Assembly (NCBI GenBank): GCA_030737835.1
Contig: CM060850.1
Location: 27,687,385 to 27,751,384 of the forward strand
DNA from: Acorus gramineus
Lineage: Eukaryota; Streptophyta; Magnoliopsida; Acorales; Acoraceae
Direction: 5' to 3'
Length of the DNA: 64,000 nt
A program made the position numbers and the translations under genes. This document shows positions 23,001 to 35,325 of this stretch, in pieces. The first letter of the stretch is position 1. The number at the start of each line of letters is the position of its first letter. Under the pieces are notes generated by a model, which searched no databases, was not told the origin of the DNA, and saw only the letters and a list, made by a program, of their open reading frames with translations.

Positions 23001-25836
23001 ACCTGACAAGAAAGATATCTATCTCGAAGCAAATTGATGTAAAGATGTACTAACCAGAATGTACACGTCCCTTCCCTGCACAATCAGATTTTCAGTGTCA
23101 GCATTGGTATTAAATGTCAATCAGATAGCCACATAGAACAAAAAAAGCTACCAAATAACTTTAGCCAACTGGCAAAAAATAATCCAGAGTTCAGGTATTA
23201 TGACATGAATGGAATCAAGATATAATTTTGAAGAGATGCACGCATGATAAAAACATATGATAGAGATCAAAAGAACAAAAATAGTTGTATAAAACAAATT
23301 GGATCATGTTAAAGATCAGAACCTCAGATTGGACCACAAAAAATGGCCCAATATGTGGAATATCAATTAACTAATAAAGTTATTCTCACATGTAGATAGA
23401 AGTTCTAAAAAATTATATTAAGATAAATGGAAAACAAACCTTTTTCTCTCTTTGGATCTCCGATATAACTCCAGCGATCCCCACTAAAGATTTTGAACTA
23501 GTCAGGTGAACACTGATAACACTGCAAAGAATATAGCATATGAAACCTGGAGCAAACTGGAAAGAAAAATGAAAACTAAAAAAACAGACACTGAACAAAG
23601 GGCTGCATGGAGAATGATAGAGTTGACAAGAATAGCTTTGTGGCAGGCACAGAAAGGGGCTAATCTGCCTGCATGAACACAGGTCGCTAATATGTCTCAT
23701 CACACTTTCACAATCAATTTGTTTATACCTCAAAAAAAAGTACCTATTAAAATTTCAAGATACGTTGACCAATATCGTTTTATAATTCAAATTAGTAAAC
23801 TCTGGAAAATTGAGGCTATGAATATACAAAAACACATGGATTTATATATTCTAAAAGTCTAAAAAGGGCACATACTATGACTCTATGAGATGCCTATTTT
23901 TCAGACTGCAATATTTTGACCACCTCCTTTCTGGCAGACAAACTTGGAAATGGGTGAGAAGTTCCACAAGAACACAAAAGAACATGCAACCCAGTGCATC
24001 TAGGTTGCAACAGATAACATACCGAACACATAAAAGAGGGAAAATTTTACCAAATAAGCAATTTCTTACTTGAGTTTCTTCTTTATAGTGGACTCCACAA
24101 CCCAATCTCCCACACAATTTAGATCAGTTCCCTTGGGAAGGAGATCAACCTTGACAGAAGAGGAGTTGAACAATCAACCATGTATCTCACAACAGAAGTT
24201 TGTACAGTAAAAGAAAAGATTATGGCAGAACAATATTTACAAGAAAAGAGAAAATCACCTTTGTCACCACCAGTATAATTGGATTTGCACCAGCCAGATC
24301 ACGTATACGTGCCAGAAAGCTTCCATTGAAGTCAACAATATCAACCTGCAGAATACTTTTAATTTTTTGGGTAAATAAATATCAAATCTCTACATATAAT
24401 CTTCAATATTAAAAAAAAGCATTCAAGCAGCAGTAAAGAACAATAGAATTCATGAAGTGTTAAGCACTAACAGCCAAGTCCTAGCAATTACAAGTGAACT
24501 ACCATCTATGTTTTCCCTCCATAACCTCAGTAATTTACAACATAGAAGTGCTAAATCACTCTTCATTCAAGCAGCTGTACTTCTACAAACCATTCAAAAC
24601 AACAACCTTGTTCCACTACATTACATGATATGATCCACATTTCCCCAAGTTTCCAAGTCCTACCAGAACTCAAGTACTGCATTTCATATAGTGTTTTTTC
24701 CCCTGATCTAAACCAATTGTATCTCCAGGCTCAGTGACCCCTACCAAAGAGTCTGGTTGCTGAAGAGTTTCATATTGTCTAATATCTATCTATTCAGGAA
24801 AAAAAAAATAGATATCATAATATCTCCTGACCATTTTTTTTATGGGTAAACACCCTGTAACCACAGAGAACACCGAATCAATGGGTAAACAATCACTATC
24901 AGGCTACACTAAGCTAACACAAATATCTTGCGCATGCCGTACCCCCCTCAACTTCTACCCCAATTCCGGCAATTCATGAATTGAGCACATCATCATGTTG
25001 CATAAATCTTCTAATGATAGCATCAGTTCTGTTCCTTTGGGGATTCCAAGTGATTAATAAACTAATGTGAGCTCAAATTTTCTTCCTTGATCACATCATT
25101 TTCCACTGATACTCTGACAGTGGTAAGTAATCACATTATTTACATTACGAACTACCACATAAAATGGTGGCATGAACAAGAAAGAAAAGAAAGACCACAT
25201 ACCAACTTAACAATAAGCACTTTCTCATATCTGAGATGCGACAGCTTCTCCCGGAGCTCCTCCGCCGAAACAAACTGCTTCCCGCCAGAATAACCGCCGT
25301 TCCCACCCACGGCGGTTATCATGTGCCCGTGCGACAACAGCCTACACCTTCCGCAGAGCACCGTCCGGAGCTGTCGGTGTTTCTTCTTCTGCAAAATCAC
25401 GCTCCAATCAATACAAATTCATCAAATCTCACAATCGATGAAACTCAAAAACGCCCACAGAAATGGATACCAATTCGTATGTTTCGGGATCAACGTATCC
25501 CGGCGCATCGGTTTCCGTGGTCTGAAGCGGCGCCCCGCAGCCGTAGCAGCCGATGACGGAGGCGGAGGGCTTCGGCGAGACGGGCTTTCGGTTCTTGGGG
25601 GGCTTCTTGACGGGGGTGGAGAATTGGCGGTGGAGGAAGAGCTCGCCGCGAGACGGGGAGGCAGCGCCGGAGCCTCCATTGGAGGAGGTTGTGGTGGTGG
25701 AGGATTCGGCAGTGCAGGAGATGGTGGGGGTCAGGGTTTTCGAGGAGGGGAATTTAGGGTTTTTGGGTTTACGAGGGAGGAGGTGAGAGGGGGAGGGGAA
25801 GGAGGAGGTGAAGGAGAGGAGGGAACCCCCCGCCAT
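20069..25836 (-). CDS. NOA1: NOA1/RIF1, plastid circularly permuted GTPase
   Basis: Thirteen exons (minus strand): 25836-25471, 25388-25203, 24345-24259, 24149-24070, 23521-23440, 23075-23055, 22091-22046, 21698-21580, 21345-21232, 21138-21058, 20962-20873, 20527-20418, 20324-20069. All junctions are GT-AG and in phase, giving 545 residues, close to Arabidopsis NOA1 (561). The N-terminus is a Ser/Thr-rich plastid transit peptide. Zinc-type cysteine pairs follow (C97/C100 and C134/C137, in CYGCGAPLQ and LCGRCRLLSHG). The GTPase motifs are in permuted order: G4 TKVD (212-215), then G1 GSANVGKSAFIN (275-286), then G3 DTPG (333-336). The protein ends in the conserved KEEEMRPKWHF. The YqeH-like family acts in chloroplast ribosome assembly; the early nitric-oxide-synthase claim was withdrawn. 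Introns carry transposon fragments. Confidence 0.95.
20736..20757. repeat. (TA)n microsatellite in a NOA1 intron
   Basis: A run of about eleven TA units between exons 11 and 12 of NOA1. Similar AT runs occur near 27265-27290, 51940-51960 and 53090-53114. Confidence 0.85.
22170..22740. mobile_element. Transposon end fragments in the NOA1 intron before exon 7
   Basis: Two stretches share the words GGGCCCTAGGCGGTCGCC (22195-22212) and CGCCTAGGGCCAC (22678-22692), each followed by a GGGCC/GGCCCT palindrome-like end. They match the right end of the element at 33990-34726. They look like two partial copies of one unclassified family lying in the 963-base intron. Confidence 0.45.
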
Positions 25837-25967
25837 GGTCTGCGTGGTGTCACGGTCGTGGAAGCGGTGGTGTTCCTGTTATCGTCAGATATGCAAATGG
25901 GTCGGGTTAATGTTGGATGTAACATGATCCAAATCCAACCCATATTCGTACTATCATCGTATCTATC

Positions 25968-26614
25968 TAGAGGTGTAAAATGGGTCATACCGTGTCAGTT
26001 AGGCCTGTTAGCCAATCAGGTTAACTGGTTGACACGGCATGGCCCGTTTCATGTGACCGTGCCGTGCTGGCACGACACGAGTCGGCCCAGTACGGCCCTC
26101 TATGCTAACCTGTTTAAATGACTCATTTTTTTAAATTTTTTAAAGATCAATATTTAATTCCATGTTTAATTATTGAAATTTGATTTACTAGTTCCTCTAA
26201 GTTAATAAAAAAAAAACATAAATCATTTATGAAAACTGAAAACTAAAAAGAATTAAAAATACAAATATTTATTTTATTAAATATTGAATTTATATAAATA
26301 ATTGAATATCAATTAAATAAATGATAAAATGAATAAAAAATACATGGTACATTGATGAATCAAAATAAATTATATAATTCTTACAAAATACATTAACAAA
26401 TACAAAAAATTAATATAATATAAAAAGTGAGTGATAATTGCATCACTATAGGTTTAATACATCCCAATTAGGTTGGATGGAGGTGGAGCCCGTGGCACAA
26501 ATTGTGCCGCGGGCCTAACGGGCTGTGCCGGAAACGGCACGGTGGGCGGGGGGCATGCCCAGCCCGCGTCGCCACCCAAATAGGCCAGCCGGTCTGTTTT
26601 GTTTGACACCTCTA
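25968..26614. mobile_element. hAT-type MITE (TAGAGGTGT ends)
   Basis: Begins TAGAGGTGTAAAATGGGTCA and ends TTTGACACCTCTA, its inverted counterpart. GGCCCGTTT/GTGCCG-rich subterminal blocks enclose an AT-rich centre. This is a widespread plant hAT MITE type. Flanking GTATCTAT and GTATCTCA may be a decayed 8-base duplication. Confidence 0.7.
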
Positions 26615-26859
26615 ATTGTATCTCACCCCATTTAAAGTGAGTTGGTTTGCTTGGTCCTTATAGGTAATATATTAAAACAAATTATATAACAAATCAAATT
26701 ATTTTTTATTCGAACCGATCAATGTGGATTATATTCATAAAAATACTTTTAAGTTATTTTTAAATAAAAATATTTAAATATCAAAATACATAAAATTTAA
26801 ATAGTTTATAGCAATACATAAAATATTTGAAGAAATTAATTAGGGGTCCATGTGATCAC

Positions 26860-27257
26860 CCATGAATTATTTTTAACCATGACTAAAATACAATATATCA
26901 AAGTTCTTCAACAATTTATTGAAAATGTGAAAAATCATCTGTAAATTAAATGACAATTTTACCTTTTTGGATAAATTATAAAACTATATCCGGAGAAGTA
27001 AAATAATCATTTATAAATAATTTTTAGTATATTTTTTACATATTATATGGGTTTTTTGATATATTATGTTTTCAGTTAGGGTTAACTAGACAAAAAATTT
27101 CCTAGAATAATTTTAATTTGTCAATGAAAATTTAACTCAGATGACTATTTAGATAGCACAAGTGTTTTCATAGGGTTAAATGAATTTTTTTAAAAAATCA
27201 GAGGGTTATATGAATTTCAAGTAATTTACTTGGCGTTATATGAATTTTTTTTCTATA

Positions 27258-27288
<31 letters not shown>

Positions 27289-27290
27289 TT
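26860..27290. mobile_element. Partial copy of the 35326-35888 fold-back family
   Basis: Shares TCAGTTAGGGTTAA, the phrase around ACTATATCCGGAGAAG and the GGGTTATATGAATTT block with the complete element at 35326-35888. The left arm is incomplete. Confidence 0.6.
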
Positions 27291-27527
27291 AAGTAAAGGA
27301 TTTTGATGGATCTAACACAGTACATGAACATCAACCACACCTTTTACTACTATTATGAAGATTTGGACCGTGACAAAAATCAATAGGAGTGGACCCCACG
27401 AAACCTTCCTACACATATTTTTTCACCTTATCGTCTTTTGAAACCAACATTTTATTGACGGAAAACGATATGTTTAGCCATTTGTGCAGCTTTAATTGTA
27501 GTTTACATCAAATTTTTTTTTTTTAAA

Positions 27528-27757
27528 AAATCATAATCTCTTATTGAAGTACATGATGTTATATAAAATAAAGTATATACTAAGATATATAGTATATTTT
27601 TTTATATTGAAAAAATAATAAATTTTTTTATATCATACATTATAATAGAACCTCATACACTATAATAACGCAATATATATTACGTTATCATAGTGTATAG
27701 GATTATAAAGCTTTAAAACGAGCGGTAAAATAAATTGAGTATATCAACGCTCTTTCC
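27528..27757. mobile_element. MITE family A, copy 1
   Basis: About 230 AT-rich bases ending ATTGAGTATATCAACGCTC. The order of blocks matches 39389-39592 and 52650-52850: AAAGTATATACTAAGATATA, then CATACATTATAATAGAAC, then CACTATAATAACG, then the same terminal word. Confidence 0.65.
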
Positions 27758-28017
27758 TACATCAGAACTCTAGCAAAATGCATGCAGGCTCAGCCGGGGG
27801 AACATGAGTGCTCCCGGAGTCCCACTGGCCACAGCCCGTCGATCTAGATCGTGCGGCTCGTGGGCCCTCGTTGATGGAAGCATGTCCAACATTTTTGCAC
27901 CTATGAAAGTTCGGAGGGGGACATGACCGCTCAAAAAGTTTGCTTGGATGCTTTATTTTGGACACTACTTCCTGTTTTGATGGAGGAACAAAAGAAAATG
28001 AGGGGTTTGATGTCTAT
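27758..28017. other. GC-rich unexplained island
   Basis: A stretch at about 27780-27930 is much more GC-rich than its surroundings and contains the near-palindrome GGGGGAACATGAGTGCTCCC. No stable reading frame on either strand looks like a protein I know. It may be a transposon fragment. Confidence 0.4.
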
Positions 28018-28250
28018 GGTAGAGTTTGGTAGCGAACTGCAAAACTGATTTTTTGCGAATACTGAGTTTAAAATTGATTTTGCAGAAAGTTGACTCCCTG
28101 AGCTTTCCTTATTCACAACTTTTGTATACTATTTGTCTCAAATTTATTTGCAAGAAGTTGCGATTGCAAAACTGTTTGGTTGTACGATTGCATAACCAAT
28201 TTCCTGCAAACGCAGAAGCTGTCCAATCGCATAACCAAATACTACCTATG
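28018..28250. mobile_element. Small MITE with TTTGGTTATGCGATTG-type ends
   Basis: The left end GGTAGAGTTTGGTAGCGAAC is roughly mirrored by ATCGCATAACCAAATACTACC at the right. Internal words around TTGCAAAAC recur in both orientations. Confidence 0.45.
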
Positions 28251-28826
28251 ACACGATTCAAATATAGCTTTATGCCCACCAAATCCTAGTTTTGTTTATA
28301 TATGTTGTGGGGCCATTTGAAACATGTTTGGGTGGGTTTTTGTTATTGCCAAAATGTTAATTGTGTTTTTAAACGGTTTAAAAAGTATGTTTAATGAAAA
28401 AGTTAAATATTTTTTATAAAAATATAATTTTTTAAAAAGGAAAAAAAACGAGCTTCCAAAAAATAGAGTTTCAATAAGCTATTTTGTGCAAAATCATACT
28501 CTTTTCAAATGAGTTTCCAATCGAAAGTGTCATGGATTTTAACTCCTGTGAGGCTGTGATTGATTTTTGTTCACAGTTTTTGCTGGGTTAAAGATGATTT
28601 TATGAGCGTTGCAATTGATTACAAAGTCTTGATCTTCATTGCGTGCTGTGCTGTTATATACGATCTAAATTTTTATGTAATCCCAAATACATTTTTGCTG
28701 TGTATATATAGTTCATTAATGTATATGCTTACCTTCTATTTTTTTTTATAAAGGTAGATGTCTTATTGAATTATCCAATTTGAATTGAAAATTCAAAGCT
28801 TGTGCAAAAAATTTTCTAATATTATT
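28251..28826. other. Intergenic, nothing recognised
   Basis: AT-rich DNA with only short low-complexity open frames, such as 28560-28751. Confidence 0.5.
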
Positions 28827-29302
28827 CCTTTTTTTTTAGGAATTTTTAGTTTTAAGTCCATAGAAACATGCATATTTAGGGATTGGTTCCTCACTTTTTC
28901 ATATTTCTTTTTTAGTTCTCATATTCAACCGTCTATTTGGTTTTTAATCCCTCCGTCAAACGTCCGTCCATACACCGTTAATTTGTAAAATGTGATTTTA
29001 TTTTTTAGTCCCTATAAACTATGTTATTTATTTTTAAGTCCCTATAAACCATGTTATTTAGTGATTGGTCTCTGTAATATATAAAGAATGGAGGGACTAA
29101 TCACTAAATAACATAGTTTACAGACACTTAAAAATAAATCATATTTCACAAATTAACGATGTATGGACAGACGTTTGACGGAGGGACTAAAAACCAAATA
29201 GGCGGTTGAATATGGGGACTAAAAAAGAAATATCAAGAAGTGAAGGACCTATCCCTAAATATGCATGTTTCCAGGGACTTAAAAATAAATCCCTTTTTTT
29301 TT
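28827..29302. mobile_element. Fold-back MITE with ~220-bp inverted arms
   Basis: The whole segment is an imperfect palindrome centred near 29070. AACATGCATATTTAGGGATT on the left pairs with ATCCCTAAATATGCATGTTT on the right, and CCCTCCGTCAAACGTCCGTC pairs with ACAGACGTTTGACGGAGGG. It has no coding capacity. Smaller relatives lie at 5863-6111 and 32130-32390. Confidence 0.8.
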
Positions 29303-30220
29303 TAATCCAATCTCTGTGGGGTAACTTTCGAGATGCTTCACTACTTGGGCCATGCATATCTTATGAGCTTTAGCAGATTCTCACTGTCTCATGTATGCTT
29401 AGGATCCCTATTTATCCGCATCAACTTTTAGCCCTTGCCAGGATAAGTAACAACCTAATGTATTTAGAGATTGATAACTATTTGAGTATAGTTAATAATA
29501 AATTATTTTTAATTTGATTTTTATAGTTATTATCATTGAAAAATATAATAGTAATGTTTTTATTGTTTGACTGATCATGAATAAATTGTGAATATAATGT
29601 AAATATAGATGTGCATAAGAATTTATAAAAAGTGAAAAAAATAATTTAACGCATAGGACTTCTTGATTATAAGGGGTGATAATATGACATTGGATGGAAT
29701 AATATAAGACTTATAACCAATATCTGGTTATTTTCACATTTTAACATAGTTATATCAATTTTTTAATTTTTTTTTGTTAGTTATATCTACCTATTCCTTT
29801 TAAACAAACATATTTTTATAATTATTTCACCATATTACACTCTGTTCCTTCTGTTACCCAAACTGGGCATTAAGTTTTAACACATTGTATTATACATAAT
29901 TATTTTATTAGCAAGAATGTAATGTTATTTTAATTGATCCTTATCCGAGTAACAATGCTTTCTTCACTAAAAAATTATATATCACTCTCTATTTATTATT
30001 TAATGCAAAAAAGACCTATTTAAGCCTATATGCCAGGAAAGGAAATGAAAATTGACAGCCACACTTATGAAATAAAAACAAATTATTACTTTAATAACAG
30101 GCTGTTTTAAAAGCACATATCTTTGGCAACTTGCAAGTCCAGTGGTATGTTGATTTCCTGGCCTTTTTCATCTTCAAGTCAAAGCATAACTCTTGAAGCC
30201 TAAATCTGTCATACCTTAGG
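29303..30220. other. Intergenic, nothing recognised
   Basis: AT-rich DNA with no supported gene, RNA or repeat boundary. Confidence 0.5.
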
Positions 30221-30740
30221 ATCTATTTAAAAGGCCATACCACCCTGACCCATGACATTGGACTAAAAACATCACACCATCTCAGGTTGGGCTATGATAT
30301 GCTTACACCTCCATGGAAATAAGCACCCCCCCTCTCACTATAAATAGAAGGGTATCATCTTCATAAAAAAGGGGAAACTTTTTCTTTTTCCTCAAAAAAA
30401 GAGAACCCTAGACCCAAGCTTGAAATCCCATTTTAATGGAAATTGGACTTCATCGACGGAGGTTCTCGTAAAAAAGGAACTACGTGTGGCTTGATATCTA
30501 AAAAATGGTACGTAGGCAGCCTGATTTACATCAGGTTCAGTCCAGACGAATCTCGTCAATCCCTCCACAGCGGACCCTAATCGTCATCTCTTTACGAATC
30601 TACTCAAATCAAGCGCAGACCGTCCTCGAGTCCAGTCCATTCAAAGAGGATGACATTTTCACCTCCCACAATAACTATTTTAAGTCCTTAACCCGATATA
30701 TGAAGTCTCTAATATGGTATACTCAGACGAAGAATATATA
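30221..30740 (+). mobile_element. Probable LTR remnant of an LTR retrotransposon
   Basis: A strong TATA box (CTATAAATAG at 30338-30347) is followed by a leader-like stretch and then GGTACGTAGGCAGCC near 30507, a word common in plant retrotransposon LTRs. No gag-pol frame or second LTR is seen, so it would be a solo or broken LTR. The open frame at 30505-30741 is incidental. Confidence 0.45.
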
Positions 30741-31543
30741 AGTTAATGAAAATACAAGAGGCATGAATTAAATTCATTTGATATTTAGATTTTATTTCTT
30801 ATGAAAAATAAATATTTTTTATTAAACAAATAAATTAACATTCTAGGACCGCAAAAGTGACTATAGAATTAATTATTTGTAACATTTTTTTTAGTAAGAA
30901 ACTTCCCTAACCTTTTTCCTACCATTAATTGATGGTGGCTTAGACATCTTTAATTTAATTCCAGATGGAAATTGGAACCGATAAAATCCAGTGATATCAA
31001 AATATGAGTTGAATTTCATGCATCCTCACCAAAACATTTGAGTCATTCATTTTAATGACCCAATATAAGGACTACATCTAACATAGATAATATAAGGACT
31101 CAATTTTAAATTTTTATTTTTTAAAAATTATATGTAGCTAATCAATAAGAAATATATTTTTATAAAAAAAATAATTCTCAATCTAATAAATTGCATGATA
31201 TAGTATATACATATGACCCGGTACAATGAGTTGATGTTGCAGAGATACATAGGAGGGACATTACTGTCATTTCAAGGTTAGATAGATGGGTAAGCGCACA
31301 CCCCTCCCAACCCAACCCGACATGATCTTGGCATCAACCAGTCCTTTTTATAAAATACTATATTTTATATATCTGTTTATAAAATGCATTTACCAAGTAC
31401 ATATTAAAAACACACACGCACCCCCACCTTGTTGTTTGGTTTTGTTCCCCAGTTTCATCTATCACTCTAGCTCCCAATCCAACAAGACTAAAAAAAAAAA
31501 AAAAACAGAAAGAAAGAAAGAAAGAAAGAAAGAAAAGAAAACC

Positions 31544-32764
31544 ATGCCGGACACGGATGTCGTGTGCTGTATGTGCGGCGACGTCGGCTTCCCCGACAAG
31601 CTCTTCCGCTGCCGTCGCTGCCTCTCTCGCTTTCAACACTCGTAAGCCCTCTCCACCCCCGCCGCCGTCACCGCCACCACCACCTTGTAATAATTTATCT
31701 GAATTAGTATTTACTTAATCTACTCATAAATTTTTTATTTGTTCCCTTGTTTGTCTAAAAAAAGCAGTATCAGAACATTCTAACTAGGCTGCATTCGATA
31801 ATGAGTTAGAACAACTTTTGAAGATTATTTTTTTTTTTACGGTTCTAAGGATTTTGAATAAAATGAAAATTCAATTTTTTTTGAAAGGGTATTTTTGAAA
31901 AATTATTTTTAATAAAAAATTATTTTTCAAAATTTTATTCAAATACTAATCAACCTGGAAACTGTATAAATAGCATCGGCCATGAAGTATTTTGATTGGG
32001 GTGGTTAGTTAATATTGCTTTTTCTTTCATGGGGATTATACAAAGTAAGGCATGTTTGTAATCCCGTCTGCAATTTTCATTTTTTTTTTAAATACATATT
32101 ACAAAAAATAAAAAGATTTTTTATTTTTTAATCCATGTAAACTATATGATCTAGTAATCAATCCCTTACTTCTTCATATTTCAGTTTAAGTCCTAAGATT
32201 TAAATGGTATGTTTCTTATTAGTCCCTGAGAGGGACCTATCCATAAATTATTTAATTTTCTTTTTAATCCCTAAGGGGAACTAAAAGGAATATATCATTT
32301 AAATCTGGGGACTTAAATCGAAATATGAAAAAGTGATGGATTAATTACTAAATCATATAATTTATAAGAACGTTAAAATAAATATACATTAAGATATATC
32401 AATGTATTTTTTAAAAATAATTAATATATTGTTTAGATCATCACAAATGACCTAGAGATCATTTCTAAATTGTAGACCGAACTGCAAAATAGACTTATTA
32501 TAATCGGCACTCTTATATGAACACAGGTATTGTAGCAACTACAATGAGTCGTTGTCGTCGGAGATGGATGGAGGGATGTGTGACTGGTGCCGGAGCGAGA
32601 AGCTGATGAAGATACACCCGAGGAAAACCGCCGGTGATGGTGGTCAGATCAAGCTGAGGGATGGTGGCAGTGGAGGGGGCGGTCACGGTGGCAAACCACC
32701 TAGCGCCACCCCAGCTAGGCCGGCCGGCCGGAGGTACAAGCTTCTCAAGGATGTACTTTGCTGA
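31544..32764 (+). CDS. Small PHD-type zinc-finger protein
   Basis: Two exons, 31544-31641 and 32527-32764, joined across an 885-base GT-AG intron (donor ACACTC|GTAAGC, acceptor ACACAG|GTATTG), encode 111 residues. A full C4HC3 zinc-ligand set is present: C8/C11, C23/C26, H32/C35, C51/C54, with the plant signature CCMCGDVGFPDKLFRC. The intron splits Ser33 between the histidine and the next cysteine. A Gly-rich spacer leads to a conserved-looking basic C-terminus, RRYKLLKDVLC. Proteins of this small plant RING/FYVE/PHD group are presumed nuclear; their function is not established to my knowledge. A GAAA-repeat lies just before the ATG. The in-frame upstream start at 31286 reads through low-complexity leader and is unlikely to be used. 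Confidence 0.85.
32130..32390. mobile_element. Fold-back MITE inside the PHD-finger intron
   Basis: Inverted arms GATTTAAATGGTATGTTTCT and AATATATCATTTAAATCTGG with AGTCCCTGAGAGGGACC near the centre. It is related to the element at 5863-6111. Confidence 0.65.
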
Positions 32765-33249
32765 GTGGTAATTAAAGAAGAGAATAGTTTTTGTTTAAGG
32801 TTTTAAGTAGTTTTTCAAGTAGGGGTACATGCAGTGATATTTGCATTTACAAGTCCTTGAAAAACAATTTAAAAACTATTTGTTTAAGTGTTTTTGTTTT
32901 ATGTTTATATATATTGTGTGCTTGTCGGTGTAAGCACAATCGTTGTGTCTGTAATTACTTGTGAAGGATTTTGAGTGAATTTTGAACTTTGGTCTGGTTT
33001 AATTTCTTACAATGTAATTATGCAAATCATGGTTTCATGTGATCTGGAGTTCATGATTAAGTTGTTAAATTTTTTTTTTCAGAATTTTGTAGAGTATGAA
33101 ACATTAATATGAGTATACCTCATTAATATGAGTATGTGGTGTTATCAATGCATGTAAGGCTAAAATTGAAGTTAAAAAGAAAATTATGTGTGTAACATGT
33201 CACACCAAAAAAAAGGATAATGTTGCATTGAGTTATTTTCTCTAGTTCA

Positions 33250-33665
33250 CTTTAATAGTTTTTTATATATTGCATCCCCGTCTACAGTTCTGGAGTTAAT
33301 AAGTTATATACATCGTCTAAGAATGTATATGTTTCATTGAATTTCTAATAGGTAAATATGACTGTATTTTATACTGTAAAAAAAATTGAGTGTAACAGCG
33401 CCCTCATAAAAAAACCCATATTTTACCAACCTAAAATAGGCCCACATCCAACAAAACAAAAGGAGCGTTGATACACTCAAGATTGATTTTGCATCCCCGT
33501 TTACATTTCAGGAGCAGTCCCCCCGCCACACCTATATACTGTGCTATCACGATGTATTGAATTTTAATTTTTAATTTTTTTTCAAAGAAAAAATATAATA
33601 GCACATCTCAGTGTATACTTTATTTGTTAAAACACTAGGTTTTAAGAAAGGAGTGCATGTATATT
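33250..33665. mobile_element. Two diverged MITEs related to family A
   Basis: Contains AATTGAGTGTAACAGCGCCC (ending near 33402) and, 60 bases on in reverse orientation, GGAGCGTTGATACACTCAA (from 33463). The second segment ends with CTCAGTGTATACTTTATTTG, which matches the opposite end of family A. GCATCCCCGT(T/C)TACA occurs in both. Confidence 0.5.
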
Positions 33666-33989
33666 TCTTTTTTAAAAAAAATGATGAAAACTATGGACAG
33701 GACTGGACATATCATTTTCCACACAAAAGATACCATACTCTACACACACACCCTTTCTTTTGTAGTTTTTAGGTCTCTCTCATAAACTGGGTTAATTTTC
33801 TCCAGGGTTTGTGATCAGCTCTTGGACTAGACCAGGGTCCCATGGGCCCCTTGTCAGGTTGGATCCAGGTCTAACCTGATCTGACTTGAACCAATTGACA
33901 ACTCTATGTCCAATTAGAAGAGTGGGATATGAGGGGTGAGGACTCAGACTCGTGTAATCTTGTTAACAGATACATATGGAACACTTTGA

Positions 33990-34730
33990 TACAGGTCCGA
34001 CCTTAAGATAAGAAAATTTAGGAGAGCCTTTAGACTAACTCATAAAATGAGCCCTTTATATGTATATCAAAAAGTTTAAGTGAATTTTTTTAATCATATT
34101 AGTGATTAAAAAAATCATGATTAAGCAAAAAAATGATAATAATAATTGAAAAATAAAATATAACAAAAAAAACACTCATCGAGTGCTTTTTGTAAAAAAA
34201 AATAAAAATCACAAAAATAAGATCATTTCCTTTATAGTAAATAAATAAATCCCTACAAAATAGGAATATACTAAAAATATATTAAATATATAAAAATACG
34301 GATGAGATTTTTTTAAAATCACAAAAAAATACTTTGTATAATAATGTCAACAAAGATTACATTTTCAAAGAAAACTTATAAATTTAAAATTTAAAATAAA
34401 TAGGAAGACATATTCAAGTTATTTTTCTAAAACAAAATTAATTTTAGAGTGTTTTTACACAAAGTTTTTATTCCAACCTCAATTCCAGTCTTATATGCTT
34501 CATTTTTTTTTTGTAGAAACACGTAAATCATTAGATGAGGTATATAATTTTTAAAAAATTCAAAACATTTGTATATTGAATTTAGGGTTAAAAATGGACT
34601 GGATGAAAATTATCCTTAATTTTAGTCAAAAGCTTAACATAAATTTTTTTCTCTAGATCTGGGGGCCCTTTTTGGAGAAGGGACCTAGGCGGTCACCTAC
34701 CTGGTCTATAGTCAAAGCCGGCCATGCTTT
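33990..34730. mobile_element. Unclassified element with GGCCGGCC-like ends
   Basis: Left end CAGGTCCGACCTTAAG, right end GGGACCTAGGCGGTCACC followed by AAAGCCGGCCATG. The right end is shared with the fragments at 22170-22740. The interior is AT-rich with no coding capacity. Confidence 0.4.
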
Positions 34731-35325
34731 GATAGTCATATCAATCCTAAATCATTATATACATTGTATTAATAATTGATTTTAGATTTTCTCAAATTCA
34801 CATTAAATACATCTATTTTTTAAATATTTAATTTAACATGTATTAATAAAGCTGTTTAAAAATGGGTTGGGCATTAGCTAAAAGCTAGCTTTTGATAAAA
34901 ATTTTATAAAAAAAAATGAATACAACTTTTAATTAAGCTGTGTTTTTTTCCTTATTTGAAAACAAGTTTGAGAAACTCAATTGTATCTAAAAACCCAAAA
35001 ACACTCCAAACCCAAAACTTTGTTATTATATTAAATCTTTTTTTACAGTTTTATGTACCTCATTAGTCACTTCCACTCACTATATTAACGTATATACGTT
35101 GTAAAAAAAATTTACATTTTTTATAAATAATATTATTCTATTTATCAAAGTATATATATTTTACTTTTTTATAAATTAGCTCCACATTTTCTAAAAAGTT
35201 TTAAAAATTAAAAACGGTTTATTCTAGAGGGTACAATTGACTCATCAGTGGAACAGTTTCCATATCTCAGAGAGGATAAAAAAAGGAAATTTCAAGAGTT
35301 ATCCTCGTATAATATAACATACATT
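34731..35325. other. Intergenic, nothing recognised
   Basis: AT-rich, without a supported gene or repeat. Confidence 0.5.

Noticed and set aside
25321..26121. 266-codon plus-strand Gly/Arg-rich frame
   Set aside because: It overlaps NOA1 exon 1 in antisense and runs into a MITE; the composition is that of an antisense shadow.
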